Below are positions 28,672 through 37,434 of a DNA stretch of 64,000 nt, piece after piece (the stretch's first letter is position 1; every line of letters starts with the position of its first letter). This stretch comes from Sporocytophaga myxococcoides (GTDB taxonomy: Bacteria > Bacteroidota > Bacteroidia > Cytophagales > Cytophagaceae), in NCBI RefSeq assembly GCF_000775915.1, contig NZ_BBLT01000006.1, positions 124,001 through 188,000 of the forward strand. The letters are read 5' to 3'. The notes below the pieces were generated by a model, which had not been told where the DNA came from, made no database searches, and worked only from the letters and a program-made list of their open reading frames with translations. The position numbers and the translations under genes were made by a program.

Positions 28672-30060
28672 TCAAACTTTTATCGCTTTCCATCTCCCTT
28701 TATTAAAGTAATACCAGGAAAGCAGGGCTATTAGGGCTTGTGCTGCTGGAACTGCAATGATTGCTCCATAGGATTTCATATCTAATCCTTTTGCGAGAAA
28801 ATAAGCCAAGGGGATCTGAAATACCCAGAAGCAAATAATGTTAATAACAGTTGGCATTTTGGTATCTCCTGCACCGTTCAGGGCTGATGTCATAACCATT
28901 CCTATTCCGTAGAAAATATATCCGCCACCAATTATCTGCAGAGATTCTACCCCATATTTTATAACTTGTTCATCTGTTGAAAAGAATCTAACAATTGGTT
29001 CGGAAAAGAATAAGAACAGAATCATAACCAAACCTGTGAAGATGCTGTTATATTTTGTTGCAATCAGTACGCTTTGTTCTGCTCTTTCAAATTCCTTAGC
29101 TCCCAGATTTTGCCCGACAAGGGTAGCTGCAGCATTGCTTAGTCCCCATGCAGGTAATATAAAGAACACAAAATTACGGAAAGCTATCTGATATCCTGCA
29201 GATGCAGCCGTACCATCTAATTCAGCCACAAGCCTGGTGATGACAATCCAGCTTCCGCTTGCTACAAGAAATTGGAATGTGGCAGGCCATGCAACATTGG
29301 TTAATGATTTTATAATTTCCTTATCAAAATCAAAATGTTCTTTGCAAAACTTAATTATTCCACTGCCCTTTAAAAGATGGTATACTTGATACAGTACTCC
29401 ACTACTTCTTCCTATCACCGTAGCAATAGCAGCCCCCTTTAATCCCCAGAAATGTATCAGGAGAGGGCATAGGACGATGTTTGTAAGACTGGCAATCCAC
29501 AAACTTTTCATGGCCATGGATGCATCACCGGCTCCCCTGAATATTCCATTGATAAGGAATAGTAACATAATGGCAAGGCTTCCTCCCAGCATGATCTGGG
29601 TGAATATGGCACCTTCTGCAACTACATCTTTATCAGCTCCCATGAGTGCCAGTATTTCACTTGCATAAAAAATGCCTGCTATAGTAATAGGGATTGTAAT
29701 TATTGTAGAAATCAGTATTGACTGTGCGCCAGCATGTGCAGCGGCACGAGGGTTCTTTTCGCCGATTCTTCTGGCGACGATGGCAGTTGCAGCGGTACTC
29801 AGACCGATTGCCAATGAGTAAATAAGGGTAATAAAGGATTCTGTTAGGCCGACCGTTGCTATCGCATTTTTACCAAGTTTACTTACAAAGAACATATCTA
29901 CCACTGCAAATACGCTTTCCAGACTGAGCTCAAGTATCATTGGTATAGCCAATAAAACAACAGCTTTGGAAATATTGCCGGAAGTAAAGTCCTGGTGTTC
30001 TCCGTTTAAAGATTGCTTTATGATTGCAAATACTTTGCGGGAGTTATATAATGTAATCAT
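28672..30060 (-). CDS. MATE family efflux transporter
   Basis: A 462-residue polytopic membrane protein with about 12 helices and MATE motifs: LAIPMILELSLESVFAVVDM in the first helix, VGLTES, RRIGEKNP and VGQNLGAKEFERAE. These transporters export drugs or metabolites in exchange for Na+ or H+. It reads in the same direction as the group of small genes upstream (30092 onwards), 31 bp away, so some read-through is likely. Confidence 0.93.
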   Translation of the reverse strand: MITLYNSRKVFAIIKQSLNGEHQDFTSGNISKAVVLLAIPMILELSLESVFAVVDMFFVSKLGKNAIATVGLTESFITLIYSLAIGLSTAATAIVARRIGEKNPRAAAHAGAQSILISTIITIPITIAGIFYASEILALMGADKDVVAEGAIFTQIMLGGSLAIMLLFLINGIFRGAGDASMAMKSLWIASLTNIVLCPLLIHFWGLKGAAIATVIGRSSGVLYQVYHLLKGSGIIKFCKEHFDFDKEIIKSLTNVAWPATFQFLVASGSWIVITRLVAELDGTAASAGYQIAFRNFVFFILPAWGLSNAAATLVGQNLGAKEFERAEQSVLIATKYNSIFTGLVMILFLFFSEPIVRFFSTDEQVIKYGVESLQIIGGGYIFYGIGMVMTSALNGAGDTKMPTVINIICFWVFQIPLAYFLAKGLDMKSYGAIIAVPAAQALIALLSWYYFNKGRWKAIKV

Positions 30061-30091
30061 TATTAAAATTCTATCAATTAATTATAATCCA

Positions 30092-30646
30092 TCAGAATGG
30101 TTCATAGCAAAGCATGACATTCCCGGATTTAAAAGTTTTGGCTGATTTAAGATTTAGATTAAGTTTGCTACTGATTCCTTCAAATAATCTTTTGCCATTA
30201 CCTAAAACAAGAGGATTTACCATTATTCTGTATTCATCTATCAGATTATGCTTAATAAATGTAAGCGCAAGATCTGAACTTCCGAAAATAGCCATGTCCT
30301 TTCCCTGTTCTTTTTTCAGGTTCGTCACAACTTCATTGATGTTCTCATTTATGATTCTGGAATTTTGCCAGTTTGTAGTTTTTAACTTTTTTGAGAATAC
30401 AATTTTTGATAGATTGTTCATTCTCTCTGCCACTATAGGATCATTCTTAATTGCATCGTGAGTAGGCCAATAGCTTGCCATCAGTTCATAAGTAATTCTT
30501 CCGAAAAGCAATATGTCAAGGCTTTTAAGAAGGTCAATAGCATATTCATTGAATTCCTCATCCACATTGTGCCAGTCTATTTCTTTATTAGGACCTTCAT
30601 ATAAGCCATCGACAGAAATCATCATTTGAAATATCAGTTTTCTCAT
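30092..30646 (-). CDS. Dihydrofolate reductase family (RibD C-terminal-like) protein
   Basis: The ATG at 30646 (MRKLIFQMMISVDGLYEGP) is the right start: it matches family N-termini and avoids overlap with the gene before it, which an upstream TTG would create. The 184-residue protein has LLFGRITYELMASYW, the Rossmann-like segment MAIFGSSDLALTFIKHNLIDEYRI and LVLGNGKRLFEG. The YyaP/RibD-C group are predicted NADPH-dependent reductases of unknown substrate. It lies 11 bp after the AHSA1 gene. Confidence 0.9.
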   Translation of the reverse strand: MRKLIFQMMISVDGLYEGPNKEIDWHNVDEEFNEYAIDLLKSLDILLFGRITYELMASYWPTHDAIKNDPIVAERMNNLSKIVFSKKLKTTNWQNSRIINENINEVVTNLKKEQGKDMAIFGSSDLALTFIKHNLIDEYRIMVNPLVLGNGKRLFEGISSKLNLNLKSAKTFKSGNVMLCYEPF

Positions 30647-30657
30647 AGCTGTAATAT

Positions 30658-31083
30658 TTATTTTTCCAAATATTCTTTTAGTGATTTTCCTATAATGTAA
30701 TTCCATCCATGTTCAAAGTTTTCCCTTGCGAAATCAGAAACATCTTCCGGAAAAGTTTCCAGCCCTTCATGAGTCAGTTTTACCTTTGTATTTTCTCCTT
30801 CTTCAGAGAATTGGAATGTTACAACTGTATAGCCATTGTAGCCATCGTAGGTCCAGCTATAAGACAGTTTTTTTTCTGAAGATACTTCTATAACCTTGCA
30901 TACATGAGTGTATTGATGGGCAGGATCCTTTCCTCCTTTAAACCTGAATTCAAAACCAGGTTCAGGCTTAAAGTCAGGAAGGGTAAAGTACCAGTGCTTC
31001 ATTTCATCCTTTTCTGTTAAAGCTTTCCAAACCTTCTGGATTGGTGCTTTAATAACTTTTTCTATTTCCAATGGGTGAGTCAT
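30658..31083 (-). CDS. SRPBCC/AHSA1 domain protein
   Basis: A 141-residue START-like domain protein: IEKVIKAPIQKVWKALTE at the N-terminus, then HWYFTLPDF, YSWTYDGYNGYTVVTFQF and a C-terminal helix with HGWNYIIGKSL. The fold forms a hydrophobic cavity; Bacteroidota members are uncharacterised and only distantly related to the eukaryotic Hsp90 activator. It is closely followed by the DHFR-family gene. Confidence 0.9.
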   Translation of the reverse strand: MTHPLEIEKVIKAPIQKVWKALTEKDEMKHWYFTLPDFKPEPGFEFRFKGGKDPAHQYTHVCKVIEVSSEKKLSYSWTYDGYNGYTVVTFQFSEEGENTKVKLTHEGLETFPEDVSDFARENFEHGWNYIIGKSLKEYLEK

Positions 31084-31127
31084 AAGCTTTTTTTGATTTA
31101 CTTAAATCATTGGCTGTTCATGCTATT

Positions 31128-31343
31128 TCAATCAGGTAAAACTTCCGCATTGCATCCAAGTTTACTGAGGAAGTTTATAAGTAAATCAATATTAAACTCA
31201 CTTTCGCTTTTTACCCGAAGGATATTTTCTTCATCATCAAGGTCAAAATTTGCCTGATATCCGTCAAAATTTTGGTGGATCAGGCTGACTAAAATATCTG
31301 CCATGACCTGATCACATATATTAGTTTTAAATACTTCTATCAT
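31128..31343 (-). CDS. Small HMA-fold-like protein without a metal-binding CxxC
   Basis: A 71-residue protein whose predicted order (strand-helix-strand-strand-helix-strand) resembles heavy-metal-associated chaperones: VFKTNI, then ADILVSLIHQNF, YQANFDLDD, ILRVKSES, INFLSKLG and AEVLPD. The usual CxxC loop after strand 1 is missing; only CDQVM is present. A binding or regulatory role is possible, but function is unknown. It lies 44 bp upstream of the AHSA1 gene. Confidence 0.6.
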   Translation of the reverse strand: MIEVFKTNICDQVMADILVSLIHQNFDGYQANFDLDDEENILRVKSESEFNIDLLINFLSKLGCNAEVLPD

Positions 31344-31415
31344 CTCTTTTTCAATTTGATTTGGCTTTCTGATGATCCTTGAGAGATTAATAGATTATTC
31401 TAGTTATCCTGCGGA

Positions 31416-31796
31416 TTATTTCATAGCCAAAATCGGTTCATAATTTTTTCTATATGCATAAGCAAGGAACAGGTTTGCCAATACAACTATAATTGCAACA
31501 GGAAGTCCTTCCGGAGCTATAAATAAGTGGCAAAAAAGAATATTCACTGATACAGGGAATAGTATTACTGTCGCCAATGGCACAAAGAACCCTGTGATTA
31601 ATGCCAAGCCGCATACCAGTTCAACTATTTTTATTAGATGGAAAAGGTATCCTGAAGCAGCCATGCCATCAGTAAATGTTTTAAGCGGTCCGGCAGGAAT
31701 TTCCGGTTGTTCTACAAGGTTAAATAACACTACTGCCCCTGAAACGGCCATTAAAAGTCCAAGGAGAATACGTACGGTGATTGTTGCTATTTTCAT
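31416..31796 (-). CDS. DoxX family membrane protein
   Basis: A 126-residue protein with four transmembrane helices. The first (ITVRILLGLLMAVSGAVVLFN) and the segment KIVELVCGLALITGFFVPLA are typical of DoxX/DUF-type small membrane proteins in Bacteroidota. DoxX was named for a thiosulfate:quinone oxidoreductase subunit, but most members, including this lone gene, have no proven role. Confidence 0.8.
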   Translation of the reverse strand: MKIATITVRILLGLLMAVSGAVVLFNLVEQPEIPAGPLKTFTDGMAASGYLFHLIKIVELVCGLALITGFFVPLATVILFPVSVNILFCHLFIAPEGLPVAIIVVLANLFLAYAYRKNYEPILAMK

Positions 31797-31842
31797 AATT
31801 GTTAATTGGTATAAGTTTGGTTAAATGTATTTCTGTTTTATT

Positions 31843-32277
31843 TTATTTATTGTTTTCGTAATCGTAATTAACCATCCAGTGTATTCCGAATTTGTCTGTA
31901 AACATGCCGAAATAAGCACCCCAGAATGCTTTTTCAAGGGGCATTGTAACTTTTCCTCCCTCAGATAAACCATTGAATAATCGTCTTGCTTCCTCTTCAC
32001 TTTCTGCAACTATAGCAACCGAGAAGTTATTACCTTGTACAACAGGATCTCCTCCGAATACTTCTGGACTATCACTTCCCATAAGGATGCTGTTTTTCCC
32101 AATTGGTAAGGTCATATGCATAATCTGCTCTTTAGCGCTTTCAGGAAAGGGATGTTCTGAAGGGACATCCTTGAATCGCATTATAGCAGGGAAATCCCCT
32201 CCAAAGACAGATTTATAAAAATTGAATGCATTTTCACATGTCCCATTAAAGGTCAGATAAGAATGTATAGCAGACAT
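31843..32277 (-). CDS. VOC family protein, PhnB-like
   Basis: A 144-residue protein with two beta-alpha-beta-beta-beta modules: HSYLTFNGTCENAFNFYKSVFGG, then MHMTLPIGKNSILMGSDSPE, FSVAIVAESEEEARRLFNGL and WGAYFGMFTDKFGIHWMVNY. This matches the PhnB/YjdN (3-demethylubiquinone methyltransferase-like) branch of the VOC superfamily. The reaction is unknown. A possible -7 element TAAATTTG lies on the minus strand at 32383-32390. Confidence 0.9.
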   Translation of the reverse strand: MSAIHSYLTFNGTCENAFNFYKSVFGGDFPAIMRFKDVPSEHPFPESAKEQIMHMTLPIGKNSILMGSDSPEVFGGDPVVQGNNFSVAIVAESEEEARRLFNGLSEGGKVTMPLEKAFWGAYFGMFTDKFGIHWMVNYDYENNK

Positions 32278-32885
32278 ATATATTGGTTTTTATAATTATC
32301 AGGTTGAGCTTGCAACTTAAATTATTTAAATAAAACTTATATCATACACTCAATTAATTTTATTAATATAAGTTTCTTAATACAAATTTATGTTGCTTCG
32401 CTTAAAATAACAGGGTGCAAATTTGCCAATAAAAGGGTTATTTACGACATGGAGAAATGATAAAAAAGAATTACTGTGATGGTTAAAATGTTGTATCCTA
32501 CAGTTTTATGTTTTGTTTTTTTTTAGATTGGCTGCAAGGATAATTGAGTTATCTTTAGTGGTTAGAAATTCTATTTAACTATTTTAATGTATCTGGCATG
32601 GGTATACTCTTTATATTCTTCGGGCTTTTTGTCTTTTCAGCTCGTAGGATTATAAAAATTACAATGACTGGGATCTCAATATGAGGTTCAGGTTTATTGT
32701 AGCTAAAAGAAATTTGAATTGAATATGTAGAGAATTGTTACGGGACATAATACTAAAAATAATTAAACTAAAATTTGAGAGGCAATTAGTTTGCCATGAT
32801 ATTGATAAAATAATTAAAAAAAGTAAAGGTAAAGGTAGTCTCATGGAAACAACCTTTACCTTTTTAGGTACAGTTTTTATTTAAA
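32278..32885. other. Intergenic region (608 bp): promoter-like element and a terminator only
   Basis: Apart from a -7-like element at 32383-32390 (minus) and the terminator at 32825-32863, the region is AT-rich and holds no convincing gene. The open frame at 32659-32844 starts inside the terminator loop and was discounted. Confidence 0.5.
32825..32863 (-). terminator. Strong hairpin terminator after the DUF2911 gene
   Basis: AAAGGTAAAGGT pairs perfectly with ACCTTTACCTTT (12 bp, 15-nt loop) and is followed on the minus strand by a run of T residues, 23 bp beyond the stop at 32886. Confidence 0.85.
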
Positions 32886-33407
32886 TTATTTAATGATAAC
32901 CGGAATTTCTATATTCTCCCAGAGTAAAGAAAAGCCTGTTGGAGTTATTTTATATGTAAGTCGTTCGTTAGGGCTTGTTTTACGAACTTTTACTTTTGAC
33001 CTAAGTGCATCCTGCTTTTCATCATATTTATAAGCTCCCCATTGATTGCTTATTTTATTGAAGATTACTGTCCAGTCGCCTTTTTCTGAAGGAATAACAA
33101 AAAAAGAGTAACTTCCCGCAGGAAGAGTTTTTCCATCTATGGTAAGATTCTGATCTGTATTAAAAACAGTAGCTTCATTGGCACCGGCTCTCCATACCTG
33201 ATCATATGGAACAAGACTTCCCCAAACCTTTCTGCCTTTAACGGAAGGACTGCTATATTTAATGGAAACATTAGCTTTACCAATTTTTCCGCTCACGCTG
33301 TCAAGAGGGCTTACACGGTTTTCGGGCTTTTGAGCAAATACGTTGCTGGAAAATAATATTCCGAAGTAAATAAAGGATAAAACTTTTAATAACTGATTCA
33401 TTTTCAT
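32886..33407 (-). CDS. DUF2911 domain protein, secreted
   Basis: The 173-residue protein has a signal peptide (cleavage near VFAQKPE). It shows the DUF2911 signature: SVSGKIGKANVSIKYSSPSV, GRKVWGSLVPYDQVWRAGAN, EATVFNTDQNL and LPAGSYSFFVIP. Such proteins are common in Bacteroidota and probably periplasmic; their function is unknown. It stands as a single gene with its own terminator. Confidence 0.88.
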   Translation of the reverse strand: MKMNQLLKVLSFIYFGILFSSNVFAQKPENRVSPLDSVSGKIGKANVSIKYSSPSVKGRKVWGSLVPYDQVWRAGANEATVFNTDQNLTIDGKTLPAGSYSFFVIPSEKGDWTVIFNKISNQWGAYKYDEKQDALRSKVKVRKTSPNERLTYKITPTGFSLLWENIEIPVIIK

Positions 33408-33500
33408 TCTTACAAGTTGTTTAAATTTTTATTCTTTTAAAGAAGCAATTTAAAACAATATAATTCAAGAAATGTTTTAGGGATTTTTTTAACATACTCA

Positions 33501-34319
33501 CTAAACCAACTGTTCCTTTGAATCTATTCGAAGCTGATGAGTATTAAATACATTAGAATATGCTTTTACACTTCTTGTTAAAAATACGCTTCCACCTATA
33601 ATACTGTCACGTCCAATAACAGTATTGCCTCCGAGAATGGTTGTTCGCGCATAGATAATTACATTGTCTTCAACAGTTGGATGTCGTTTTATATTTGATA
33701 ACTGTTTGCTTACCTGAAGGGCTCCGAGGGTTACGCCCTGATATATGCTTACGTTATTACCAATAACAGCTGTTGAACCTATAACAATTCCAGTCCCATG
33801 ATCTATAAAAAAAGGCACTCCAATGGTTGCATTCGGATGGATATCTATACCTGTTTTCCCATGAGCCAGTTCTGTAAGAACTCTTGGTAAAACCGGTATT
33901 CCCAATAAAGATAGTTTATTGGCTATTCTGTATACCGCAATGGCATAAAATCCTGGATAAGTAACAACCACCTCATTTACACTGGTAGCAGCAGGATCAC
34001 TTTCAAAAATTTTAATTGCATCCCTACGGAGGTTATTGTAAATCGTTTCCAGATCATCATAGAAAGTGGTAACTGAATGCTCTATATCATAATCCTTTGG
34101 GTCAAGATAGCTGAGCAGCATATTTTCCAAGTCAATTTGATTTTTCTTAAGAATACCCTCATAGGTAGAATACCTGTTAAGTCTGTTGTTAGGAAATAGA
34201 AATTCTATTAAATCTGAAAGCCAGGCTGAAGCGCCCTGGATTGAAGGTGAGGCTTCCCATTCTGCTTTATGGGTTTTATTCAGGAGTTCAAGAAATGAAT
34301 GTACTTTAGTATTTTTCAT
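33501..34319 (-). CDS. Serine O-acetyltransferase (EpsC/CysE-type)
   Basis: I take the ATG at 34319; a GTG directly precedes it. The 272-residue protein has an N-terminal helical domain and a C-terminal left-handed beta-helix with hexapeptide repeats (HGKTGIDIHPNATIG, DHGTGIVIGSTAVIG, YQGVTLGALQ). His and Asp of the active site lie in the TGIDIHP and FFIDHGTG segments. It acetylates L-serine with acetyl-CoA to make O-acetylserine for cysteine synthesis. It lies downstream of the cysteine desulfurase/encapsulin pair; serine acetyltransferases are recurrent neighbours of family 2A encapsulins, so it likely supplies the same cysteine pathway. A terminator separates it from the pair. Confidence 0.92.
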   Translation of the reverse strand: MKNTKVHSFLELLNKTHKAEWEASPSIQGASAWLSDLIEFLFPNNRLNRYSTYEGILKKNQIDLENMLLSYLDPKDYDIEHSVTTFYDDLETIYNNLRRDAIKIFESDPAATSVNEVVVTYPGFYAIAVYRIANKLSLLGIPVLPRVLTELAHGKTGIDIHPNATIGVPFFIDHGTGIVIGSTAVIGNNVSIYQGVTLGALQVSKQLSNIKRHPTVEDNVIIYARTTILGGNTVIGRDSIIGGSVFLTRSVKAYSNVFNTHQLRIDSKEQLV

Positions 34320-34365
34320 CACTTTCTAATTTCTGCTAAAAAAAAAGAATAACCTTGAAGGTGTA

Positions 34366-34407
34366 GGAAAAAAAAACTGCACAGCTTTTCCATAGAAAAG
34401 TGCGCAG
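34366..34407 (-). terminator. Hairpin terminator between cysteine desulfurase and serine acetyltransferase genes
   Basis: On the minus strand CTGCGCACTTTT and AAAAGCTGTGCAG form an imperfect stem closing a 6-nt loop, followed by nine T residues. It lies 22 bp past the desulfurase stop, so the acetyltransferase gets either partial read-through or its own promoter. Confidence 0.8.
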
Positions 34408-34428
34408 ATTTTGTTATTTATTCCGTCT

Positions 34429-36366
34429 TTATCTAAAGGATAGTGGTTTGGCACTACGGAGTTTATGTAGTGTTGCAACCAAAATATCAATTTCTCCGCA
34501 GGTGTTATAGAAAGCCAGAGAGGGTCTTACTGTTGCTTCAACTCCAAATCTTCTAAGGATAGGTTGAGCACAATGGTGTCCTGATCTTACGGCTATTCCT
34601 TCCTGGTTTAATGCTTTACCTACCTCTTCAGTACGGTATCCTTCTAAAACAAAAGAAAGTACACTTGCTTTATCCTGTGCAGTTCCAATAAGTCTTAATC
34701 CTGGAATTTCTTTCAGTAGACGGGTAGCATAAACTAGAAGGTGATGTTCATATTGATAAATAAGATCCATTCCAATCCTATTTACATAGTCAATAGCCGC
34801 TCCCAATCCTACTGCATCAGCAATGTTACCTGTTCCTGCTTCAAATCTTGCGGGTGCATTATGATAAGTGGTATGTTCAAAAGTTACATCCATGATCATG
34901 TTTCCTCCGCCTTGCCAAGGCTGTGTATCATTTAGTAAGGCTTGTTTACCATAAACTACACCTATTCCCGTAGGGCCATATACTTTATGGCCAGAAAAAA
35001 CGAACCAGTCGCAGTTTAGGGCCTGCACATCAACTTTCATGTGAGAAACAGACTGTGCGCCATCTACTAATACTTTAGCACCTGCCAGATGTGCCATTTC
35101 TACAATCTGCTTAGCTGGTGTAACAGTACCAAGCGCATTGGACACCTGAGTAAATGAAACCAATTTTGTTTTAGGTCCAAGTAATTTGGCGTATTCACTC
35201 AAGATTACCTGTCCGTCTTCGTCTACAGGAATTACTTTGAGTTTAAGTCCTTTTCTCTCTGCTAGCTGTTGCCATGGTACTATGTTGGCGTGATGCTCCA
35301 GGTGACTTACTATAATTTCATCACCGGAATTTAAATTCTGCTCACCCCAGCTTTTGGCAACAAGATTAATAGCTTCTGTGGCTCCTCTTACAAAGATAAT
35401 TTCATCAGGTGAAAAGGCGTTGAGAAAGGATTGTACCTTTTGACGGGCAGCTTCATAGGCATCTGTAGCACGAGCTGCAAGCTCATGAGCAGCTCTGTGA
35501 ATATTTGAGTTCTCGTGCTGATAGAAATAAGCTATTCTGTCAATTACAGACTGTGGCTTTTGTGTTGTAGCTGCGTTATCCAGCCATATCAGAGGTTTTC
35601 CGTTTACCTTCTCCTTTAAAATCGGAAAGTCTTGCCGTACAAGGTTTATATCAAAAGGAGGGCTTACCAGACCTGTAATACCTTTATTCGGATGAGTATA
35701 GTTTTCTGAGTTTTTAGCAAAAGGCAATGGCTCATTTATTGAAATAAAATAATAGGAGTTATTGCTTATTCCGGAAAATTCCGTTGGCAACTGTTGTTTA
35801 GGAAGAGATAATTGCAATCCTTGTAAAGCTTCTTTTAGTTCTGATTCAAAAGGTTGCTCCTGTTCATATGGTAAGAGGTTTAGAGCAACCTTAGGGTCAG
35901 GATTCCTATTCATTTGAAAAGGATAAGAAGATTTACCTGCTGAATTATTTGACTGAACAGGATTAGTATGACTTTCTGTTTCTTGCCTTGATAAAGAAGG
36001 AGATATTCCGCTCCCCGCAACTGATTTAGGACTCAAACCATTGCCTAATAAATATGGGTCAGGAGTATTATTAAATGACTGCTGAAGATCTATCGGGGCA
36101 GTTTTATCAACTGCAGTCGGAGATATTCCGCTTCCCGCTACAGATTTCGGAACTCCTGTTTTTTCAGGAAAATGAGGATCCGGAAGACTAGTCTGTGGAT
36201 TAGTCAAATCAAAAGGATTATCCTTAGGAGTTAAAGGATCCTTAGCATGAAGCGATTGGAGAAAATCATTAGCGAAATCTCCCGGCAATGCGGAGAAGAA
36301 TTTATTAGCAAGTTTCTCTAAACTGCGTTCGTCTGGAAATAGATTTGGATTAGTAGTTGTACTCAT
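34429..36366 (-). CDS. Family 2A encapsulin cargo: SufS-type cysteine desulfurase with N-terminal loading domain
   Basis: The 645-residue protein has two parts. Residues 1-238 are low-complexity, Pro/Ser/Asn-rich, with motifs of encapsulin cargo-loading regions: LEKLANKFFSALPGD (15-29), a duplicated KSVAGSGISP (74-83 and 114-123), and YYFISINEPLP (205-215). Residues 239-645 are a full class-V aminotransferase-fold cysteine desulfurase, with the PLP lysine K461 in FSGHKVYGPTG and the catalytic C599 in RSGHHCAQP. It converts cysteine to alanine, leaving a persulfide on C599. The start overlaps the shell gene by 17 bp. The known family predicts packaging inside the encapsulin shell, where it would act on or store sulfur. 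Confidence 0.95.
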   Translation of the reverse strand: MSTTTNPNLFPDERSLEKLANKFFSALPGDFANDFLQSLHAKDPLTPKDNPFDLTNPQTSLPDPHFPEKTGVPKSVAGSGISPTAVDKTAPIDLQQSFNNTPDPYLLGNGLSPKSVAGSGISPSLSRQETESHTNPVQSNNSAGKSSYPFQMNRNPDPKVALNLLPYEQEQPFESELKEALQGLQLSLPKQQLPTEFSGISNNSYYFISINEPLPFAKNSENYTHPNKGITGLVSPPFDINLVRQDFPILKEKVNGKPLIWLDNAATTQKPQSVIDRIAYFYQHENSNIHRAAHELAARATDAYEAARQKVQSFLNAFSPDEIIFVRGATEAINLVAKSWGEQNLNSGDEIIVSHLEHHANIVPWQQLAERKGLKLKVIPVDEDGQVILSEYAKLLGPKTKLVSFTQVSNALGTVTPAKQIVEMAHLAGAKVLVDGAQSVSHMKVDVQALNCDWFVFSGHKVYGPTGIGVVYGKQALLNDTQPWQGGGNMIMDVTFEHTTYHNAPARFEAGTGNIADAVGLGAAIDYVNRIGMDLIYQYEHHLLVYATRLLKEIPGLRLIGTAQDKASVLSFVLEGYRTEEVGKALNQEGIAVRSGHHCAQPILRRFGVEATVRPSLAFYNTCGEIDILVATLHKLRSAKPLSFR

Positions 36367-37270
36367 AATAGTTTCCGATTTCTACATCATCAAGTACTGC
36401 AATAGCATCATCTACCAATACAGCTAATGAGCAATAAAGAGAAACCAGATAAGATGCTATGGCTTTATCATTTATTCCCATAAATCTTACAGAAAGACCA
36501 GGCGTCTGTTCTCCCGGAAGGTTTGGCTGATAAAGACCTACCACTCCCTGACGACTTTCTCCTGTTCTGATCAGTAGTATTTTGGTTTTACCATTTTCAA
36601 TCGGAACCTTGTTTGATGGGATAAGTGGAATTCCTCTCCAGGTTATAAACTGCGATCCGAAAAGAGATACTGTAGGAGGTGGAACACCTCTTCTTGTACA
36701 CTCCCGGCCAAAAGCTGCAATAGCTAATGGATGAAGCAGAAAGAATCCAGGTTCTTTCCATACTTTCGTAATTAGTTCATCCAGGTCATCAGGAGTTGGT
36801 GCTCCTTTGCGTGGCGTTATTCTCTGGCAAGGAGCAATGCTGCTCAGAAGACCATACTCTTTATTGTTGATCAGCTCGCTTTCCTGTCTTTCTTTTATGG
36901 TTTCAATTGCTAATCTTAGCTGTTCACTGATCTGATTGTATGGTCTGCTATAAAGATCAGAAACACGAGTATGTATGTCTAATACAGTATTAACAGCGCT
37001 TAAAAGATATTCTCTCGGATCTTCTATATAGTCAACAAAAGTTGAAGGAAGTTCCCGCTCATCTCTAGCTGAGCAGTCGACCTGTACGCTGTTAGCATCT
37101 TTTACTTTGTTGACTCTGTAAATACCAGACTCTACCGGTATCCAGTTCAGCAAGTGAGTTAACCAGCGTGGAGTGATGGTTGATAGTTGTGGCACAGTGC
37201 GTGTGGCAATAGCCAACTGCCTGGCCGCCACATCGCCTAATGCGGTTTGTGGAATTTTTTCCTCAGACAT
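36350..37270 (-). CDS. Family 2A encapsulin nanocompartment shell protein (SrpI-like)
   Basis: The 306-residue HK97-fold protein has the family 2 N-terminal arm (ALGDVAARQLAIATRTVPQL, then ITPRWLTHLLNW and GIYRVN) and the conserved later segments LLHPLAIAAFGRECTRRGVPP, GSQFITWRGIPLIPS and GVVGLYQPNLPGEQTPGLSVRFMGI. No cyclic-nucleotide-binding insert is present, which places it in subfamily 2A. Such proteins assemble into icosahedral shells, characterised in Synechococcus as containing a cysteine desulfurase. Here the desulfurase gene follows with a 17-bp overlap. A consensus promoter lies about 130 bp upstream. Confidence 0.95.
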   Translation of the reverse strand: MSEEKIPQTALGDVAARQLAIATRTVPQLSTITPRWLTHLLNWIPVESGIYRVNKVKDANSVQVDCSARDERELPSTFVDYIEDPREYLLSAVNTVLDIHTRVSDLYSRPYNQISEQLRLAIETIKERQESELINNKEYGLLSSIAPCQRITPRKGAPTPDDLDELITKVWKEPGFFLLHPLAIAAFGRECTRRGVPPPTVSLFGSQFITWRGIPLIPSNKVPIENGKTKILLIRTGESRQGVVGLYQPNLPGEQTPGLSVRFMGINDKAIASYLVSLYCSLAVLVDDAIAVLDDVEIGNYYEYNY

Positions 37271-37380
37271 GAAAGTATATTTTTAAATCAAACAAAATTG
37301 ATCAGAATCCACAATAAGCCATAAAAATCTAGACAATGATTATAATTAGACCATTGAAGACTTATTGGGTAATAATGTTA

Positions 37381-37434
37381 TATCATTTGGCCGGATGATA
37401 TTTCAAAAGTAGATGTTTATCAGAAATATCCAAA
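37381..37434 (-). promoter_or_regulatory. Encapsulin operon promoter with a palindrome at the predicted start site
   Basis: On the minus strand a TTTG -33 element (plus 37431-37434) is followed after exactly 19 nt by TACTTTTG (plus 37404-37411), a full match to the Bacteroidota consensus. The predicted start falls near 37398. A 20-bp imperfect palindrome, TATCAT-TT-GGCC-GG-ATGATA, covers 37381-37400, directly over that start, and is a candidate operator. The leader is about 128 nt. Confidence 0.7.

Noticed and set aside
32659-32844. A 61-codon minus-strand open frame with a signal-peptide-like start
   Set aside because: It starts in the loop of a strong terminator, has AT-driven hydrophobic content and no ribosome-binding site.
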